Of a stretch of 64,000 bases of DNA, positions 22,525 through 34,300 are shown piece by piece (position 1 is the stretch's first letter; each line of letters begins with the position of its first letter). A program made the position numbers and the translations under genes. Under the pieces are notes generated by a model. The model was not told the DNA's origin, did not search any database, and saw only the letters and a list, made by a program, of their open reading frames with translations. The stretch is from Adiantum capillus-veneris (Eukaryota > Streptophyta > Polypodiopsida > Polypodiales > Pteridaceae), in NCBI GenBank assembly GCA_014529385.2, contig CM043957.1:85375881-85439880 (forward strand). The letters run 5' to 3'.

Positions 22525-24670
22525 CCATCATTGATTCGTCATCACCTGCAGCCCGCCAGTGCACTGCACCCTCGTCTGCCACCTGTGGCCCGCCTTAGCT
22601 GCTCTTGGCTCCGTCCAAACACACACACCCACACACACACTCGCACCCCTGCTCCCAAACTTCTCTCTCTCTTTCTCTCTCTCCCTCTCGGGCGGCCTCC
22701 TCACAAACGCAGCTGCAGCCATCACTCACCGAGATTTTTTTCAAGATTTTTAAAAAAATAATAAAAATTTATTAAGCTTGCGTTCCCACCCCCACTCTCA
22801 CCTTAAGCTCATTGGTAGCTCAGAGAGCTTGTTTCAAATTGAAGCATTCCATTGTGACAACATTCATGGGTTGTAGGAACAATATTGCATTAATGACATT
22901 AAAAAATGGAGACTCCATGAACTGCTTTGATGCTTGGGTTGGATGAAGCTATTTCCATGCACTCAAGAATGGGATTTTTGCAAGAGAGCACTTTCTCTTT
23001 TTTGATTGATATTAGTCCACTTGATGATTGAGGACGTGCATTGGACTTATGCATCCATTGTGGATGAAATTGATTTTTTATTGAATGGATTGCATTAAAC
23101 TTTGTGATTTCTGATAATTCTTGATCATCTTTAGTGCTTAACTTGATTGGATTTCACATTGCTTCATTTGTGAGTCACATTGATGATGCATACATAATTG
23201 ATGAAAAGTGTGCATTAAATTTTAAACTTGACATTACTTGAACATTTTAGTGCTTAATTTGAATGCAAAAATCCCTACATAGCACTAAAATTGAGCTTGT
23301 TTTAATGGCTAAGAGAGAGCATGAAAATTTTGGGTTTGTGGTTGATTTTTTTAGTGCTTACTTTAAATGTTCAAATGCTTAAGAGCACTAATGAGTTGAG
23401 TTGTTTTGAAGGGATGTGGTAGGTGTGTGATTTTCATTGATCCAAGAAGGGGTCATCATTGCAAAATTTAGCTAATTAGAACCATTCCAAATTTTTTGGA
23501 TTAAAAGTTGTATATATGCTATCTCATAGCTTGGTCCAAAATTAAATTTTTTCAATTGAGCTAGTGTTTAACCAACTTTTTGAGCTTTTAAGTACAAATT
23601 TGGCTATTAAGAACCATTCATTTTCATTTCATCAAGTTGCAGTCATCTCTAGCTCACAGCATGCTCTAAAATTGTAGAATTTCATGAGCTAGTTGTTAGC
23701 AAACTTTTTGGAAAGCTTTAAATTGTAAATTTGGCTATCGAGAACCACTTCATTTCATTCAAAAATTGAATTATTTTCAGCTCTTACCTTGTTATTCCTT
23801 ATTTCATTGAGCTAGAAATTAATCAAACCTTTCTATCATGCATGAGAGATGGTAAAAAATGCAAAATTTGCTTATGTAGAAGCTCATTTTATCTCTCATG
23901 GTTGTTATGTATGCATAAATTTGCTACTTTAGAGCATCATGTGCATAACCAAAGGCACTTTTTTTCCCTTGGGTTTTTTCCCTTTGGCAAATTCGGTTAT
24001 TCAAGACCCTAGCTTTAGGTTTTCATTAATGTTTTTTGTGTGATTTTTTGGCTTTCAATAAAAGGCTTTGTAGCTTGTGTTTACACTTAACTTCAAAAAG
24101 CTTGGATTGTAATAAAATATCAAGAGACTTCTCTACACAAAGGATGCTTGCTCGAGGATGCACAAGAGCATGAATAGGTGTAATCCTTCCATGATTTGCT
24201 TATTTCTTCATTCTCTATGCTTGGCTTAAGTAATTTTTGCTTCTAAGCTATGGTTTTTTCATGTTCGAAAGCTGGGCATCCTAAAGTTTCAACATTTTGC
24301 TTTGTGAAAATTAACTCATCAAAATTTTTTTAAGGTTTTATGTGTGTTAATCATAGGTAATTGGCCTTGACCTTAGGTTAATGTAAGATCATTTCTTGCT
24401 AGTCCTAGACTCTTAGTGATAGTCTTAATACTCCATTCTTTTTTGACATGACCTAGGGCTATGATTAGTCTTTAGTCCTTTAGTCCAATTGCCATTATCA
24501 TATCAAGTTGGAAGCAAAAAAAAAAGTCAAGAAGAAGTAGCAAAAATGCTACTAGACATGTTGTGTGTCTTCGTGAGGCCTAGCGCCTTATTGGCACTTG
24601 GCAAGCGAGGGGAATCACCTTGGCTCGCTTGGTCAAGGCCCTAAACCGATGCCCTAGGTTGATAGGGGTT
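22522..24670 (+). other. internal region, no gene
   Basis: Non-coding. From 23,450 to 23,830 there are three loosely similar blocks that each carry GAACCA(T/C)TTC-like text and 'TTTGGCTAT(C/T)(G/A)AGAACC', suggesting an old tandem repeat of roughly 120-130 bp. No protein motif seen. Confidence 0.4.
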
Positions 24671-27360
24671 AGCCGTTGATAGCCGTTTTTTTCGGCTCTT
24701 TGTAATTGCCACAGTGAGTTACCTCACCCTACCAAAATCACCCAAACACTGTGGCTATCCCTACCATTTCACTGTACATAGGCGTGCGTGAGTCACGGGA
24801 CTTTTCCCATATCTTCTTAAAAACCCTCAGCTAGCTAGTCACTGGGCTAGGTGAGCCAAAAAAATAAAAAAATAAAAAATAATAAAAAAATAAAAATAAA
24901 AGTATATTATGGCCTCTTTGTGTGTAAATATTTCATTGTATATATGGCCTAAATATAGGGATATTTATAATTATTTTGGTATTTTATTTAAATATTTCTA
25001 CTTAGGTGTGTGTTTTATTAAACCTATGTACACCTTCTTTCATTCTCTTACACCATAATTATATTTTTTTGCCAATATGTACATACTCTAACCTCATATT
25101 TTTCCTTTATACAAATCACTCCCACATTTTCACCCTCACCCTAGTGAAAACAAAAAATTGATTTCTACTCATTGGTTACTTTTATTATATTATTTACTTG
25201 CATACCTTTTTCTCTTTCACCCAAAATAATTCAAGGAGGGACCATATCATATGATTCCAATATCTTTCCATATCCATAACTCCTCCATATTTTTATTATT
25301 ATTTTTACTCATTATTCTAACACCATGTGCTCATTGAGCTAAAGTCCATGAATAGTCCATACACTAGTCCCACCATGTATATATTTCTTATTTCACCAAT
25401 AATCCTCCTCCATGCATGGGTCAAGGGCAACTTGAATGCTTTGTATTATAATATGACAAAGGAGGGGCTCACTCTTGGATGCATTGTACAAATTCAACAA
25501 AGGAGGGGGCCACTAAAAGACTTTTGCAGGCATAAAAAACAGGCTTTTTGGTGAGAATTTTGGCACCTATCTCCACTCTGAATTTGGAGCGGTGGTCAAA
25601 AGAGAAAATGTAGACCACGCCCTGAATAATCACCCCAAATGTTTTCATGATTTTTGGAGCTACCAGCTGTGAGCTATGATTTTTTTAGTGGACCCCAGTT
25701 TTCCCATGCTATGCAACCACACTCTCTCTTCCACTTTATCATTTTCCTCTTTCACACACACTTCTCCACTCATCATCCCCATCTCTCTCACCACTCCTCT
25801 CTGCACACTACTCACCTTCTCCTCAAAGAATAAGAGAAACCATGGTGAACTCATACCTCCCACACACAATTCCATTCCAAAATTGACCACCTAGTCTCAT
25901 TTTTCCTCCTCCAAATTATCCATATCTATCAAAAAACCACAAAATTCAGCCTCTTCTCTTAAAAGACAGCATCATGGTGGTTGATTACTCAGCTTCAATT
26001 ACCTTGTCTCTCAAGGAAGGTCAAGAGTGGAGAAAAAATGTACCGTCAAAGCTAGTGGACCGTCAACAAGCGTCAAAATTGGCCCTACTCAAGACACTTG
26101 GAGCATCAACCTTGTAAGAAATCCACCTTTTCTTACCTCTTAAGAGTTTTTCTTCCTTATTTGTATCCTACATGGATACTCCCATTGTAAATATTCAATT
26201 CCATTTGTAAATTAATACTAACTCTACTAACACTAACCCACTATGAAAAGTCCTATCACCTCCATTTCTCTCCTCTCTCTTTCCCCACCAACTTCTTGAT
26301 AATTCCAAGCAAAAGAAGTTAGATAAATTGCTGAAAATCTAACCCAACCATGGTTAGAGGAGTAACCCTAGCCTTCAAAATTGCTATAAAAGGAGGGTGT
26401 AGCTAGCATAAAAGGGGGGAAGCCATAAGCAAGAGCACTATGCTATAGCTTGAGAAGCCAAGCTCAACCTCTTTAGAAGGAGCTCTTGAGTGGAAGCTCA
26501 TTGTCTTATGCATGTGCATGTGTTGTAATAGGGGATTAGCAAGGGAAATCTATGCCATTGTAAGAGAGAGAGTGATCATTCAATTGAGAGTAGGAAATCT
26601 ATCATTTCTCCTACTAGTGTAAGCCCAACATTCGCTGAATCAAGGAGGGTGGATTTGGACTAATCTTGGATATTTTGTCTCCCTTCCAACGTGAAGTAAT
26701 GGACAACAATGATGCGTAAGTGTCTTGGTGTTTTTTTTAAAGTTCTTGATAGCTTGTCTCTGGTGTTGTCATCAATCTAGCCATAATCCCACATACTGTA
26801 AGAGGGCGACAGGGTGGAGAGGACTCCCCTGGCCTTAAGACAGTGATTGGGGTGGCTTTTCTAGTGATGTGTTGTGGTGAAATTTACGCAAGCTATGTTG
26901 AACAAGTACTAATCTCACTTTGATTTGTCATGACAGATTTATAAGAAGGTATTAATGCAACAAGCACCCTCTCCCCCTTTCTCTCTCTTTCTTAAATATA
27001 TAGTTGTGTTTGCTTGATCATCGCCGATACGTTTCAAAGCAGGCCGAGCACTATCTCTCTCTCTCTCTCTATCTCTCTCTCTCGTGTTTTAGTGTGTGAG
27101 AGTATTCCATTGGTGTTAGGGTTAGTGTAATTCCTTGCTTGTTTGTGGGTTGCTCTAACGATTCTCCTCTTTTGCGTCCTAGTTCGCTCTTAAACTAGGT
27201 GGTGCCCCTTGTGTAGTTGGGATTTGGCGGTGGGTTTGTTGTTTTGGTTTGTGTTGTGTTGTGCCCCAGCCCCATTGAGCAGCACGGGAGCCTTGAAGGG
27301 TGTCTAGAGGCCACTCTTCTTGTTGCCCGCCCCGGACCGCCTCACCGTCGCCTTGGTAGG
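24671..27360 (+). repeat. dispersed segment shared with 59.5-62.1 kb
   Basis: This part of the 9.8 kb element recurs in reverse at 59455-62150, and its middle part again at 63.3-63.7 kb. Landmarks include GTTACCTCACCCTACCAAAA (near 24,718), CATGCATGGGTCAAGGGCAA (near 25,410), and the block around CGCCCCGGACCGCCTCAC (near 27,329). A conserved 75-codon ORF at 25327-25554 recurs at 61296-61523 with few changes. That follows from high DNA similarity and is not proof of coding. TATA-like CTATAAAAGGAGG lies near 26,384. Confidence 0.6.
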
Positions 27361-27935
27361 CTAGTAGGTTTTTGGAACACCTTCTTGAGTGTTCAAAGAG
27401 CCAGGAGTCTCACCTAGAATTGCCTTGGGGTGGTAGCCTTGTGATTGTGCTTTGATTTTTTCAATGAATAACAAAATCAAAATTTCCACGAGCTTCAAAA
27501 AGCTTTGACAATGTACTAATAGATTAGGAGCTTTTTTATAGCCCGTAGATATGCTAAACGTGGATGATTTATTAAGATTGTTCACATAGTTTTTAGGCTA
27601 GTAGGTTTATGAACTTGCATTAGCCTAGGGTCATAATTGATTGCTTGTGTTTCATGCATAAAACTAAAATTTTCAGTGGTTTAATCTTCACAATAGTTTA
27701 GGTGTTTTTTTGCTTTACGTTGTCTAGTTTTTGACTATGATTGACCCATCTTTTCGAAGAAAAAAATCACTTTGCATGATTGTTCATTTGTGCTTCATGT
27801 TTTATTCATTCTTGGTGGCCTTTGATGCTCATTATTTGTTCTTGTGTTTTGAAGCTCAACGTTTCTTCCATGGACTCACTTTCTACCATGTAACTGTGCC
27901 TTGCTTCACCGGCACACGAGGACGTGTGCCAAATT

Positions 27936-27948
27936 AGGAAGGGGGGAA
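27936..27948 (+). other. polypurine tract
   Basis: TAGGAAGGGGGGAA directly precedes the 3' LTR start TGTTAGCAG. This is the expected plus-strand priming site for reverse transcription. Confidence 0.75.
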
Positions 27949-28775
27949 TGTTAGCAGCGGCTAACACAGGCTACACGAAGCTGTAGATGTGCTATAGTGC
28001 ACAATATTTCCTTTTCTATTGTATAGGGCCTTGGGATCATTTAGGAGTTCCAAAGTTGTATGATTCTAGACTAGAGAGCTCAACTTAATCCCATAGTTGA
28101 AGGGTTTGAGGCCCAAAGCTATAAAAGAGCCCTATGCTTAATGAGTAGTCATTCTTGGGTGAGTTCTCCTCTTTGTAGAGTGGACGATCATGAGGCTCAT
28201 GGGCTTTCCATCCCATGTAGCTCTTGATTTCTAATAATCAATTACACTTTCTTTCTTATTAGTCTTCTTTGCTTGATTATGTGGAGTGAGATTGTATTAG
28301 TGTGATGGTAGATCTCTAATCCTTTTTTGAGTTAATCTATTCTATCCACACCATTGGCCATGGTGTGTGAGGATGGTGCCTTCCTTCTCTTCATCTCTCT
28401 CTACAAGGTGCGGTTAGTGTGTGTGCATACGTAGTCGCATTGAGGGGTTGTGCCGGAATGGACACACTAATGCGGAGTAGGTATGTTAATTGCATGCTTG
28501 TGTAGTTGTGATTAAGAGTTGTGAATAAGAGTGATTGATGTGAGAGGTTGATTTCAACCATATGATTGTGTGCAAGTGATTAGTAAGTAGGAATGTGTTG
28601 TTAATTAGAGGAAGCCCCTTTCCATGGCTTCTCTCTATGATGAGTAGAAGGATCCCTTGAATCCTCTATTTCTATACATCTTAGGCTCGTGCTTCCATGC
28701 CCTAGCCGGGTTACTGATCCACGATTTGACAATTTTGTGGGTTGCGATTAGGTTGTACTACAACGCCTCCCTACA
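27949..28775 (+). repeat. 3' LTR of 9.8 kb element
   Basis: 827 bp, TGTTAGCAG to CCTCCCTACA, pairing with 18980-19818. The TATA box is conserved at 28120-28129. Sequence differences from the 5' LTR are scattered, so the insertion is not brand new. Confidence 0.8.
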
Positions 28776-28814
28776 AAAATAATTAAGGAGAATTAAATAT
28801 TAGCTATTATGACA
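28776..28814 (-). repeat. 3' LTR of chromovirus A, first bases
   Basis: The minus strand reads TGTCATAATAGCTAATATTT and runs into the inserted 9.8 kb element. It is preceded on the minus strand by the purine-rich AAGAGAGAGGTAA, a polypurine tract. It continues at 18979. Confidence 0.6.
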
Positions 28815-29159
28815 TTACCTCTCTCTTGAAATCATAGTCGTCCTTGACTATTGGGTAGAGAAGATAAAGCCTAGTCATTAGTCCTTTTCCTAGTGGGTAG
28901 AGGATTTTTATTTTACCCTACGACATCATTCCAGAATGGATGACTAATTCATTTAGGGCTTGAGATCCTAAGTTGCCGCAAGCATGCCTATGCATTAGTC
29001 CTATAAATCTTCCATAGTAGCTCTACTTGGTGTTTGGAAGATTTCGTCTTTGCAAACTTGATCCTAAGCATGCATACTACTTAACATTTGTGCAGACTAA
29101 AGAAAAAGAGAGTCTTATAAGACAATAACTTTGTTCATTTCAAACATTTGTACATTTTC
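28815..29159 (-). other. 3' untranslated region of chromovirus A
   Basis: Lies between the chromodomain stop and the LTR. It includes the polypurine tract at about 28815-28827 (minus). No further ORF seen. Confidence 0.5.
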
Positions 29160-29543
29160 TTACTCTAGGGAAGCATTGTAAGCATTGACAAGGTTTAGAT
29201 TATCCTTTAATTTTATGCCTTGCATCCATCTAGCATCTTCAAAAGGATAGTTCTTAAACTTAATAAGATACCGTTGGATAATCTTGCCGCCTCTCAATAC
29301 CTTGTCTTCATGTCGGAGAATGGACTCGGGCTGCAACACCTCTTCTTGGTCCTCGATCTCTTGTGGGTCTTCAATAGTTGGTTCTTGAGGTGGATCTCCT
29401 TTGTAAGGCTTTAGTAGGCTCACATGGAAAGCATTGTGTATGAGCCAATGACTGGGCAACTTGAGTTGATAGGCCATCTTATTGATTAAACTAAGAATCT
29501 GGAAGGGACCATAGTTCCTTTTGCCTAACTTAGCATGGTACTT
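29160..29543 (-). pseudogene. chromovirus integrase C-terminus with chromodomain
   Basis: The minus strand reads KLGKRNYGPFQIL and WLIHNAFHVSLLKPYKG, the GPY/F-type end of a chromovirus integrase. A linker with PQEIEDQEEVLQPESIL follows, then a chromodomain core (GGKIIQRYLIKFKNYPFEDA, RWM). Chromodomains steer integration to marked chromatin. The expected zinc finger and catalytic core of integrase are missing: this segment joins RNase H in the same frame only 22 codons after its stop. A deletion of roughly a kilobase is the simplest reading. Confidence 0.8.
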
Positions 29544-30300
29544 TTACTCATCTATCATAGAAGATAGATCATTGTGAGTTTCTATGGAAACCACATTCAC
29601 TCTTAGCCGTCTTGAGAGTGCATAGGCTACTTGATTATGCTTGCCGGCAATGTGAGAAATATGAAAATGAAATTGCAAAAGGAAATTTTCCCACCTCATT
29701 TGTTTGTCGTAGAGCTTGGTCTGCGTCATGAAGTCCTTAAGGCTTTGGTGATCCGTTTGTAGAATGAAAGGAGTTCCCAATAAATAGTGCTTCCACGAGT
29801 CTAAGGCATGTAGAACTGCGAGGAGTTCCTTTTCATATATGCCTAGAGCTTGCTCAACAAGGTCGAGCCTTCGACTTTCATAGGCTATGGCGTGCCCTTT
29901 TTGGAGCAAAAAAGCTCCAAGGTAATCACCACAAGCGTCACATTGGACCTCAAATGGCTTTGAGAGATCCGGTAATGTAAGCATAGGTCAAGAGATAAGA
30001 TTTTCTTAAGCTTTTTGAAAGCATTTTTCTCTTTGGTAGACCATGTATACCTAATGTTTTTCTTTGTTAGGTCATTTAATGGTCCAGCGATTTGTGAGAA
30101 CTTTTCTATGAAGCATCTATAGTATGCACACATACCTATAAAGCTTCTTAGTTCATGTAGGTTCCTTGGATCAGGCCATCCTTTTATTACCTTTGGCTTT
30201 GATGGATCCATTTGGATGCCATCTTGAGAGATAATGTGACCTAAATACTGAATCTCTTGTAAGAAAAACTCGCTTTTCTTTTGATTAACATAGATTACAT
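29544..30300 (-). pseudogene. chromovirus RT C-terminus and RNase H
   Basis: The minus strand from about 30,290 reads KKSEFFLQEIQYLGHIIS, then VIKGWPDPRNLHELRSFIGM and YYRCFIEKFSQIAGPLNDL, the thumb region of a gypsy RT. A frame change near 29,980 leads into RNase H (29544-29984) with FEVQCDACGDYLGAFLLQKG, ELLAVLHALDSWKHYL, QTDHQSLKDF and HIAGKHNQVAYALSR. Catalytic acidic residues are visible (D in CDACG, E in EKELLA, D in TDHQ); the final Asp of the usual ADALSR motif is replaced by Tyr (AYALSR). The RT palm is missing because homology stops near 30,300. Confidence 0.8.
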
Positions 30301-30942
30301 GATAAAGAGGTTGTGGTAATCATGTCAAGGTTAGAAAATTATTATAAATATTTATCTAAGTCCAATTATACTAATTTTAGTTGAAAATTAAAGATGGGAA
30401 TTAGATAATTGAGCCGGAAAATTAAAAGATAATTACCAGTGGTAACAAATGTCCTTATCTACTTGTGATAACTACACCATAGCTAATTAATGAGTTTAGA
30501 AAATTATAATTAATTAAAAGTCCTATTTTTAGCAAAAGATTAATTACAATAAATAGACTTTGCGGTCAAAAGTTTTTAGAAAAATTATAGTAAGTGTAAA
30601 CCTATGATATAAAGTTAAGGAAATAAAATCTTGAGAGCAAATAAATAGAATAAATATTAAGCTCAAAATAAGCAGATTCCAAGCTTAAAATTTGATGAAA
30701 AACTTAGAAAAAAGATATACAAAATTATAAGAATTTTTGGATAGCTTAGAAAATCCTTAGGGAAGCTGTGGAAAATGTTATCATGCGTATAAACAAAATT
30801 AAGAAATTACTAGGTGAAGAATTTACCAATTAAGACTATAAATTTAACTTTAGATGGGTTACGATTGAATACAAAGGTTAATCCTAGATTTTGAATAATT
30901 TACCTAATGATTAGATGTCCTTTTTATAAGGAATAAGAATTT
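30301..30942. other. AT-rich, no gene
   Basis: Very AT-rich stretch with TAATTA-type words. No coding sequence recognised. A TATA-like TTTTTATAAGG lies near 30,919, just upstream of the next ORF. Confidence 0.5.
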
Positions 30943-31128
30943 ATGGCACCTAAAAGGACCCGAGCCAATCCTACATCTGATGATGAGAGCAGAGCTCTAA
31001 AAAGAACTAGAGCGTCACACGACAATGAAGCTAGGCCTAGTAGTAGGCCTATGGAAGAGAGTCTTCAGGCGCCAGCGCAACAGCAGATGGCCGATCAGTC
31101 CCAGGTGGGTTTCCCATTATTCAATTAA
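30943..31128 (+). CDS. short ORF, possible gag N-terminus
   Basis: 61-codon ORF starting MAPKRTRANPTSDDES and rich in Arg, Pro and Gln (QAPAQQQMADQ). Basic 'MAPKRTR'-like starts are common in chromovirus gag proteins, which is the only reason for the suggestion. No capsid domain or zinc knuckle follows. It may be the surviving start of the element whose chromodomain end lies at 33.73-33.90 kb on the same strand. Confidence 0.3.
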   Translation: MAPKRTRANPTSDDESRALKRTRASHDNEARPSSRPMEESLQAPAQQQMADQSQVGFPLFN

Positions 31129-32601
31129 GTCTTTAAATAGTTTAAGTTCTTTTATAAGTTAACATTGCATACATAAGAAGTGAGTAAGAATCAGAAAAGG
31201 AATAGTTGGTCAAAAACAAAAGGTAACTTCCAAGAAACCAATATGTGAATTAGGAAAGATATGATTGATCATCTTTAAGACAGCTTGTCTCAAGACACCT
31301 TCGACTCCTTGGTATAAATTGATGATAATGATGGCCACTAATAAGTCGGTTATCCCCATGAACGATGAGTTTCTACTCCGTGTCATGTCTTGATGTTTCT
31401 ACATAAGTTAGGATACCGTTTTTATCCTAGGGGAGCCGCCCGGTTGTATGGGCAACTGGTTTGGTTTATGGGCACCCGGAACCTTGGGTGGGGGTTTATC
31501 CACTCTAGATTGTGAATAAGGAATGGGTGCCGTTTTTTCACCCTTAGGTGGTCTTGAGACAGGAAGAGTAGGGTCATGGTCATTATGGACAATGTTTTGA
31601 TTGATAGTACCTTGTCTTAAGTTTAAAGATGTCTGTTTGCTAAAAGAATGTTTTCAATACTGTTTTTCAAGGGCTGTTTTAATAAAATCCTGTTATGAAG
31701 GATAAAAGGAATCATTATTTTAATTGTGATAAGAACGTGGTAGTAATTAAATAACAAAAGAATCATGTGTGAGTGCGGGGTGGTAATTGGGGATTGCTAA
31801 GGTTGTCAATCATGGACGGGTGGACCTGATTAGCCAAGTAACTATCCATCCCCGCACACTTAAAAATGTTTGGAAAACATCTTCACTTGGAAGAGGAGTC
31901 CACCAGTGACGACTGTGCCCTCACATTTGTTAGGGGGAAAAAAGCGTTGGTTGAGGATGACTTAGCCCAACTTGTGGAAGTTATAGGGCCGAAATAGTTT
32001 TCTGGACTTTTAATACATTGTCCCGTTTTTGCTGCGAGACAGAACTAGGTCTTCTTCTAAGGCTATAGACCAAAGCCATTGTCAATGGTAAAGGTCTATT
32101 CCTTGGATTTTTCTTGTTTAGAGACTTTGATTTTTATCCGACCTAGAGACCTGTCAAGGATCCCATCCCGATCTTGGTATTGGCGAGTTAGGGGAATCTC
32201 ACAAGTGGTTTCAAAGCGTGTGTTAATTAAAGTCTTGGACCTAGGAAAAAAATTTTAAGGTGTTGATTGAAATAAGTGATCTTTGACAAATTCAATTAAA
32301 AAGGTATTTAATTGAAAAGAGGGAGAGAAAGAAAGAGAGAGAATTATCCGGATCTTTGTAGGAAGATTTCCATTAGGCCTACCGCAAATCCATGGATTTC
32401 AACATTAGGTTTATGAGAGCTTGCCTATCCCGACATTGTTTAATGCAAAAAAGAGTGATGAAATGGCTAGATAAGAGATTTTCTCCTTCCACTTGAAGGA
32501 TCAGCTGGTCAGGACCCGGTGGAATTTTTTGCATCGATGCGGGAGAGTTAGAAGGTTTAGAACTAAATATAAAGAGACTCAGATGGGCCAAAGATCTTCA
32601 A
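31129..32601 (+). other. non-coding, candidate LTR and primer site
   Basis: No gene recognised. A possible small LTR runs from TGTGTGAGTGCGGGG at 31766 to CTCACA at 32203, followed after two bases by TGGTTTCAAAGC (32206-32217), which resembles the initiator tRNA-Met primer site with two mismatches. There is no second LTR copy, so this is weak. Confidence 0.25.
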
Positions 32602-32829
32602 GTGATTGAAGTATACTTCTTCATTGGAACAGAGAATCCAGAGGAAACCCTTGTAAGAGATTATGTCCAAGTATCACAAAATCAGTGGGTGTTTGATCAG
32701 GTGTCTAAAGTAATCTACCCAGGTAGAATCAGGCCCATAGGTGTAGGCTCTAATTTTAATGGACCAAAAAATGTTGTATATTTTGATCCTATATCTGATC
32801 GACCCAAAGTCCACAAGATTCTAGTATAG
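32602..32829 (+). CDS. unrecognised 75-codon ORF
   Basis: Reads MIEVYFFIGTENPEETL ... KVHKILV. The composition looks protein-like and an in-frame reading can be extended upstream through ELEGLELNIKRLRWAKDL. I know no family for it. It sits between a candidate LTR and a chromodomain fragment on the same strand, so it may be a decayed part of a gypsy polyprotein. Confidence 0.25.
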   Translation: MIEVYFFIGTENPEETLVRDYVQVSQNQWVFDQVSKVIYPGRIRPIGVGSNFNGPKNVVYFDPISDRPKVHKILV

Positions 32830-33725
32830 GATTGTCGTCACCCTTGTACATAGTAGGACCTTCATGGATTGTATTAACTCTTGTGCATACTATGGTTCTC
32901 ATGGGTATGCTATAAGCATTTTTTTTTAATGACTTGGCAATTGTCTTCATCTTGTGTGCAAATAAGTTAAAAGCATAAGTAAGAGAGATTTCATTTGGTA
33001 CTAAATTCCACTAATTCAATCCCAGGAAAATACTCGATTATCACGGCCACAATTAGCAATCCTAGAGCTTTGTAAACCACTATAAGTCGATAATGTAAAA
33101 CTCCGAGTTACTTATATATTATAATGGTATACATTATTTCTTTTCCCAAAATTACTTAGGGAATCTAAAGTTAAATTAGTATTTAAAACAAATTAAGGGT
33201 TGAACTAGCAAATGAGGCAGAGGTTCTCGATAGTAAGAAAAGAAGTTGAATCTTGAGAATGAGATAGTTATCAAGAAATCAACTCACATTCTTCGTGTAC
33301 ACGATAGCCTTCCTTGGAAAATGACCTAGATATGAAAGTATTAAGGTACGAGACTAAAAGGAAGCCAAAAAGAACTCTTGGTATGATACTTCTTAAAGGC
33401 CTTTACATAATGTTGGTCAACCAAGTTAGAGCACATAGAGCGTACCTCTGGTGCAATGATGGAAGCTTGTGCCGAATGCAGATTGCTCAGAATGGCAAGA
33501 ACACGCCGAGCGCGCTCAGATTGGCAAAGCTAGAATACATGATACTTGTCGAACGCTAATTGCTCTGAATGGTCAGTTAGACCGAGCGCGTTCCTGTTGA
33601 CAAGGTGGATAAATGGATCTTTTATAGAATGGATTTAATCTGGGTTTTGAGATGATACAAATGGTTTGCAAAGGTTTTTAAGATGAGCTCAACTGAGAGT
33701 TTCTTGGGGGAAAAAGTTGACTAGC
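32830..33725. other. no gene, GC-rich patch
   Basis: Mostly AT-rich non-coding DNA. At 33,460-33,610 there are two partly similar blocks, each with ATTGCTC(A/T)GAATGG and CCGAGCGCG, much richer in CG than the surroundings. They look like an imperfect tandem repeat. Confidence 0.4.
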
Positions 33726-33896
33726 AAGTAACTCTAACTAGGAAAAGAAGTCTGCAAAATAGAGTAGTCAGAGAACATTTAGTAAAATGGAAGGACTACC
33801 CCACTGAAGACGCCACATGGGAAGACGAAGTATCACTTTTCAAAGATTTTCCTAGTGAGGAGCACTCGATTGCTCTCCTAGCAATGATATTGACAT
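33726..33896 (+). pseudogene. chromodomain fragment of a gypsy element
   Basis: The plus strand reads VVREHLVKWKDYPTEDATWE followed by DEVSLFKDFPSEE and a stop soon after. The VKWK-Y-T-E-ATWE pattern is the typical chromodomain end of chromovirus integrase. The rest of integrase is absent upstream. Confidence 0.65.
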
Positions 33897-34300
33897 AGGA
33901 GCTTTTGCTTTTAACTCTCTTCGTTCATCTGCCTTGCATAAGCTCTCGATTTCCTTTTCCCTAGCTGCAATGATATATCACTCAACTTCTTGTACTTTGG
34001 CAAGGCTTCTACCATCAGGTAATATAACCTCGTAGGGGAATAGCACTAAAGAGTCAGGGAGTGTAGTGAATGAAGTATTCATGTGCACACTCTCTAAGGG
34101 CATAGGGTCTACGTTGGTCATGATTAACGAATTTACTTCCCCACCCCCCTCAATTACATCGTTAGCTCCATGTTCGGAGCGAGTGGCTCTACTAAAGGTT
34201 TCCTTTAGGCGGCTAAGCACGCTCGGCCCGGACCGTGGGCCCATGGCATGTATGTCTTGGCTTGAGCTATTAGGATTAGGCATTGAGTAACCCTCCATGA
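33897..34300 (-). pseudogene. unrecognised minus-strand ORF
   Basis: 106-codon ORF (33978-34298) starting MEGYSMPNPNSSSQD. Past its stop, the same frame continues with YIIAAREKEIESLCKADERR, an acidic/basic helix. It is protein-like in composition, but I know no family. Possibly a piece of a gag or accessory ORF. Confidence 0.2.

Larger units (their letters stand above)
18980..28775 (+). mobile_element. 9.8 kb gene-less LTR element (LARD-like)
   Basis: Two similar LTRs in direct orientation (18980-19818 and 27949-28775) flank an internal region of 8.1 kb. A primer-binding site follows the 5' LTR and a polypurine tract precedes the 3' LTR. The internal region has no gag, protease, RT, RNase H or integrase motif in any frame. 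This matches the definition of a large retrotransposon derivative, which needs proteins from an autonomous partner. The flanking bases AAATT (18975-18979) and AAAAT (28776-28780) are an imperfect five-base target duplication. Both flanks belong to one LTR of chromovirus A. Confidence 0.75.

Noticed and set aside
21998-22761. Ser-Leu-rich ORFs of 137-178 codons
   Set aside because: Translation of a (TC)n microsatellite and its flanks inside a non-coding element.
25327-25554. Conserved 75-codon ORF (also at 61296-61523 and 63.4-63.7 kb) as a real gene
   Set aside because: Conservation extends equally into the non-coding flanks, so it reflects repeat identity; no motif or codon pattern supports a protein.
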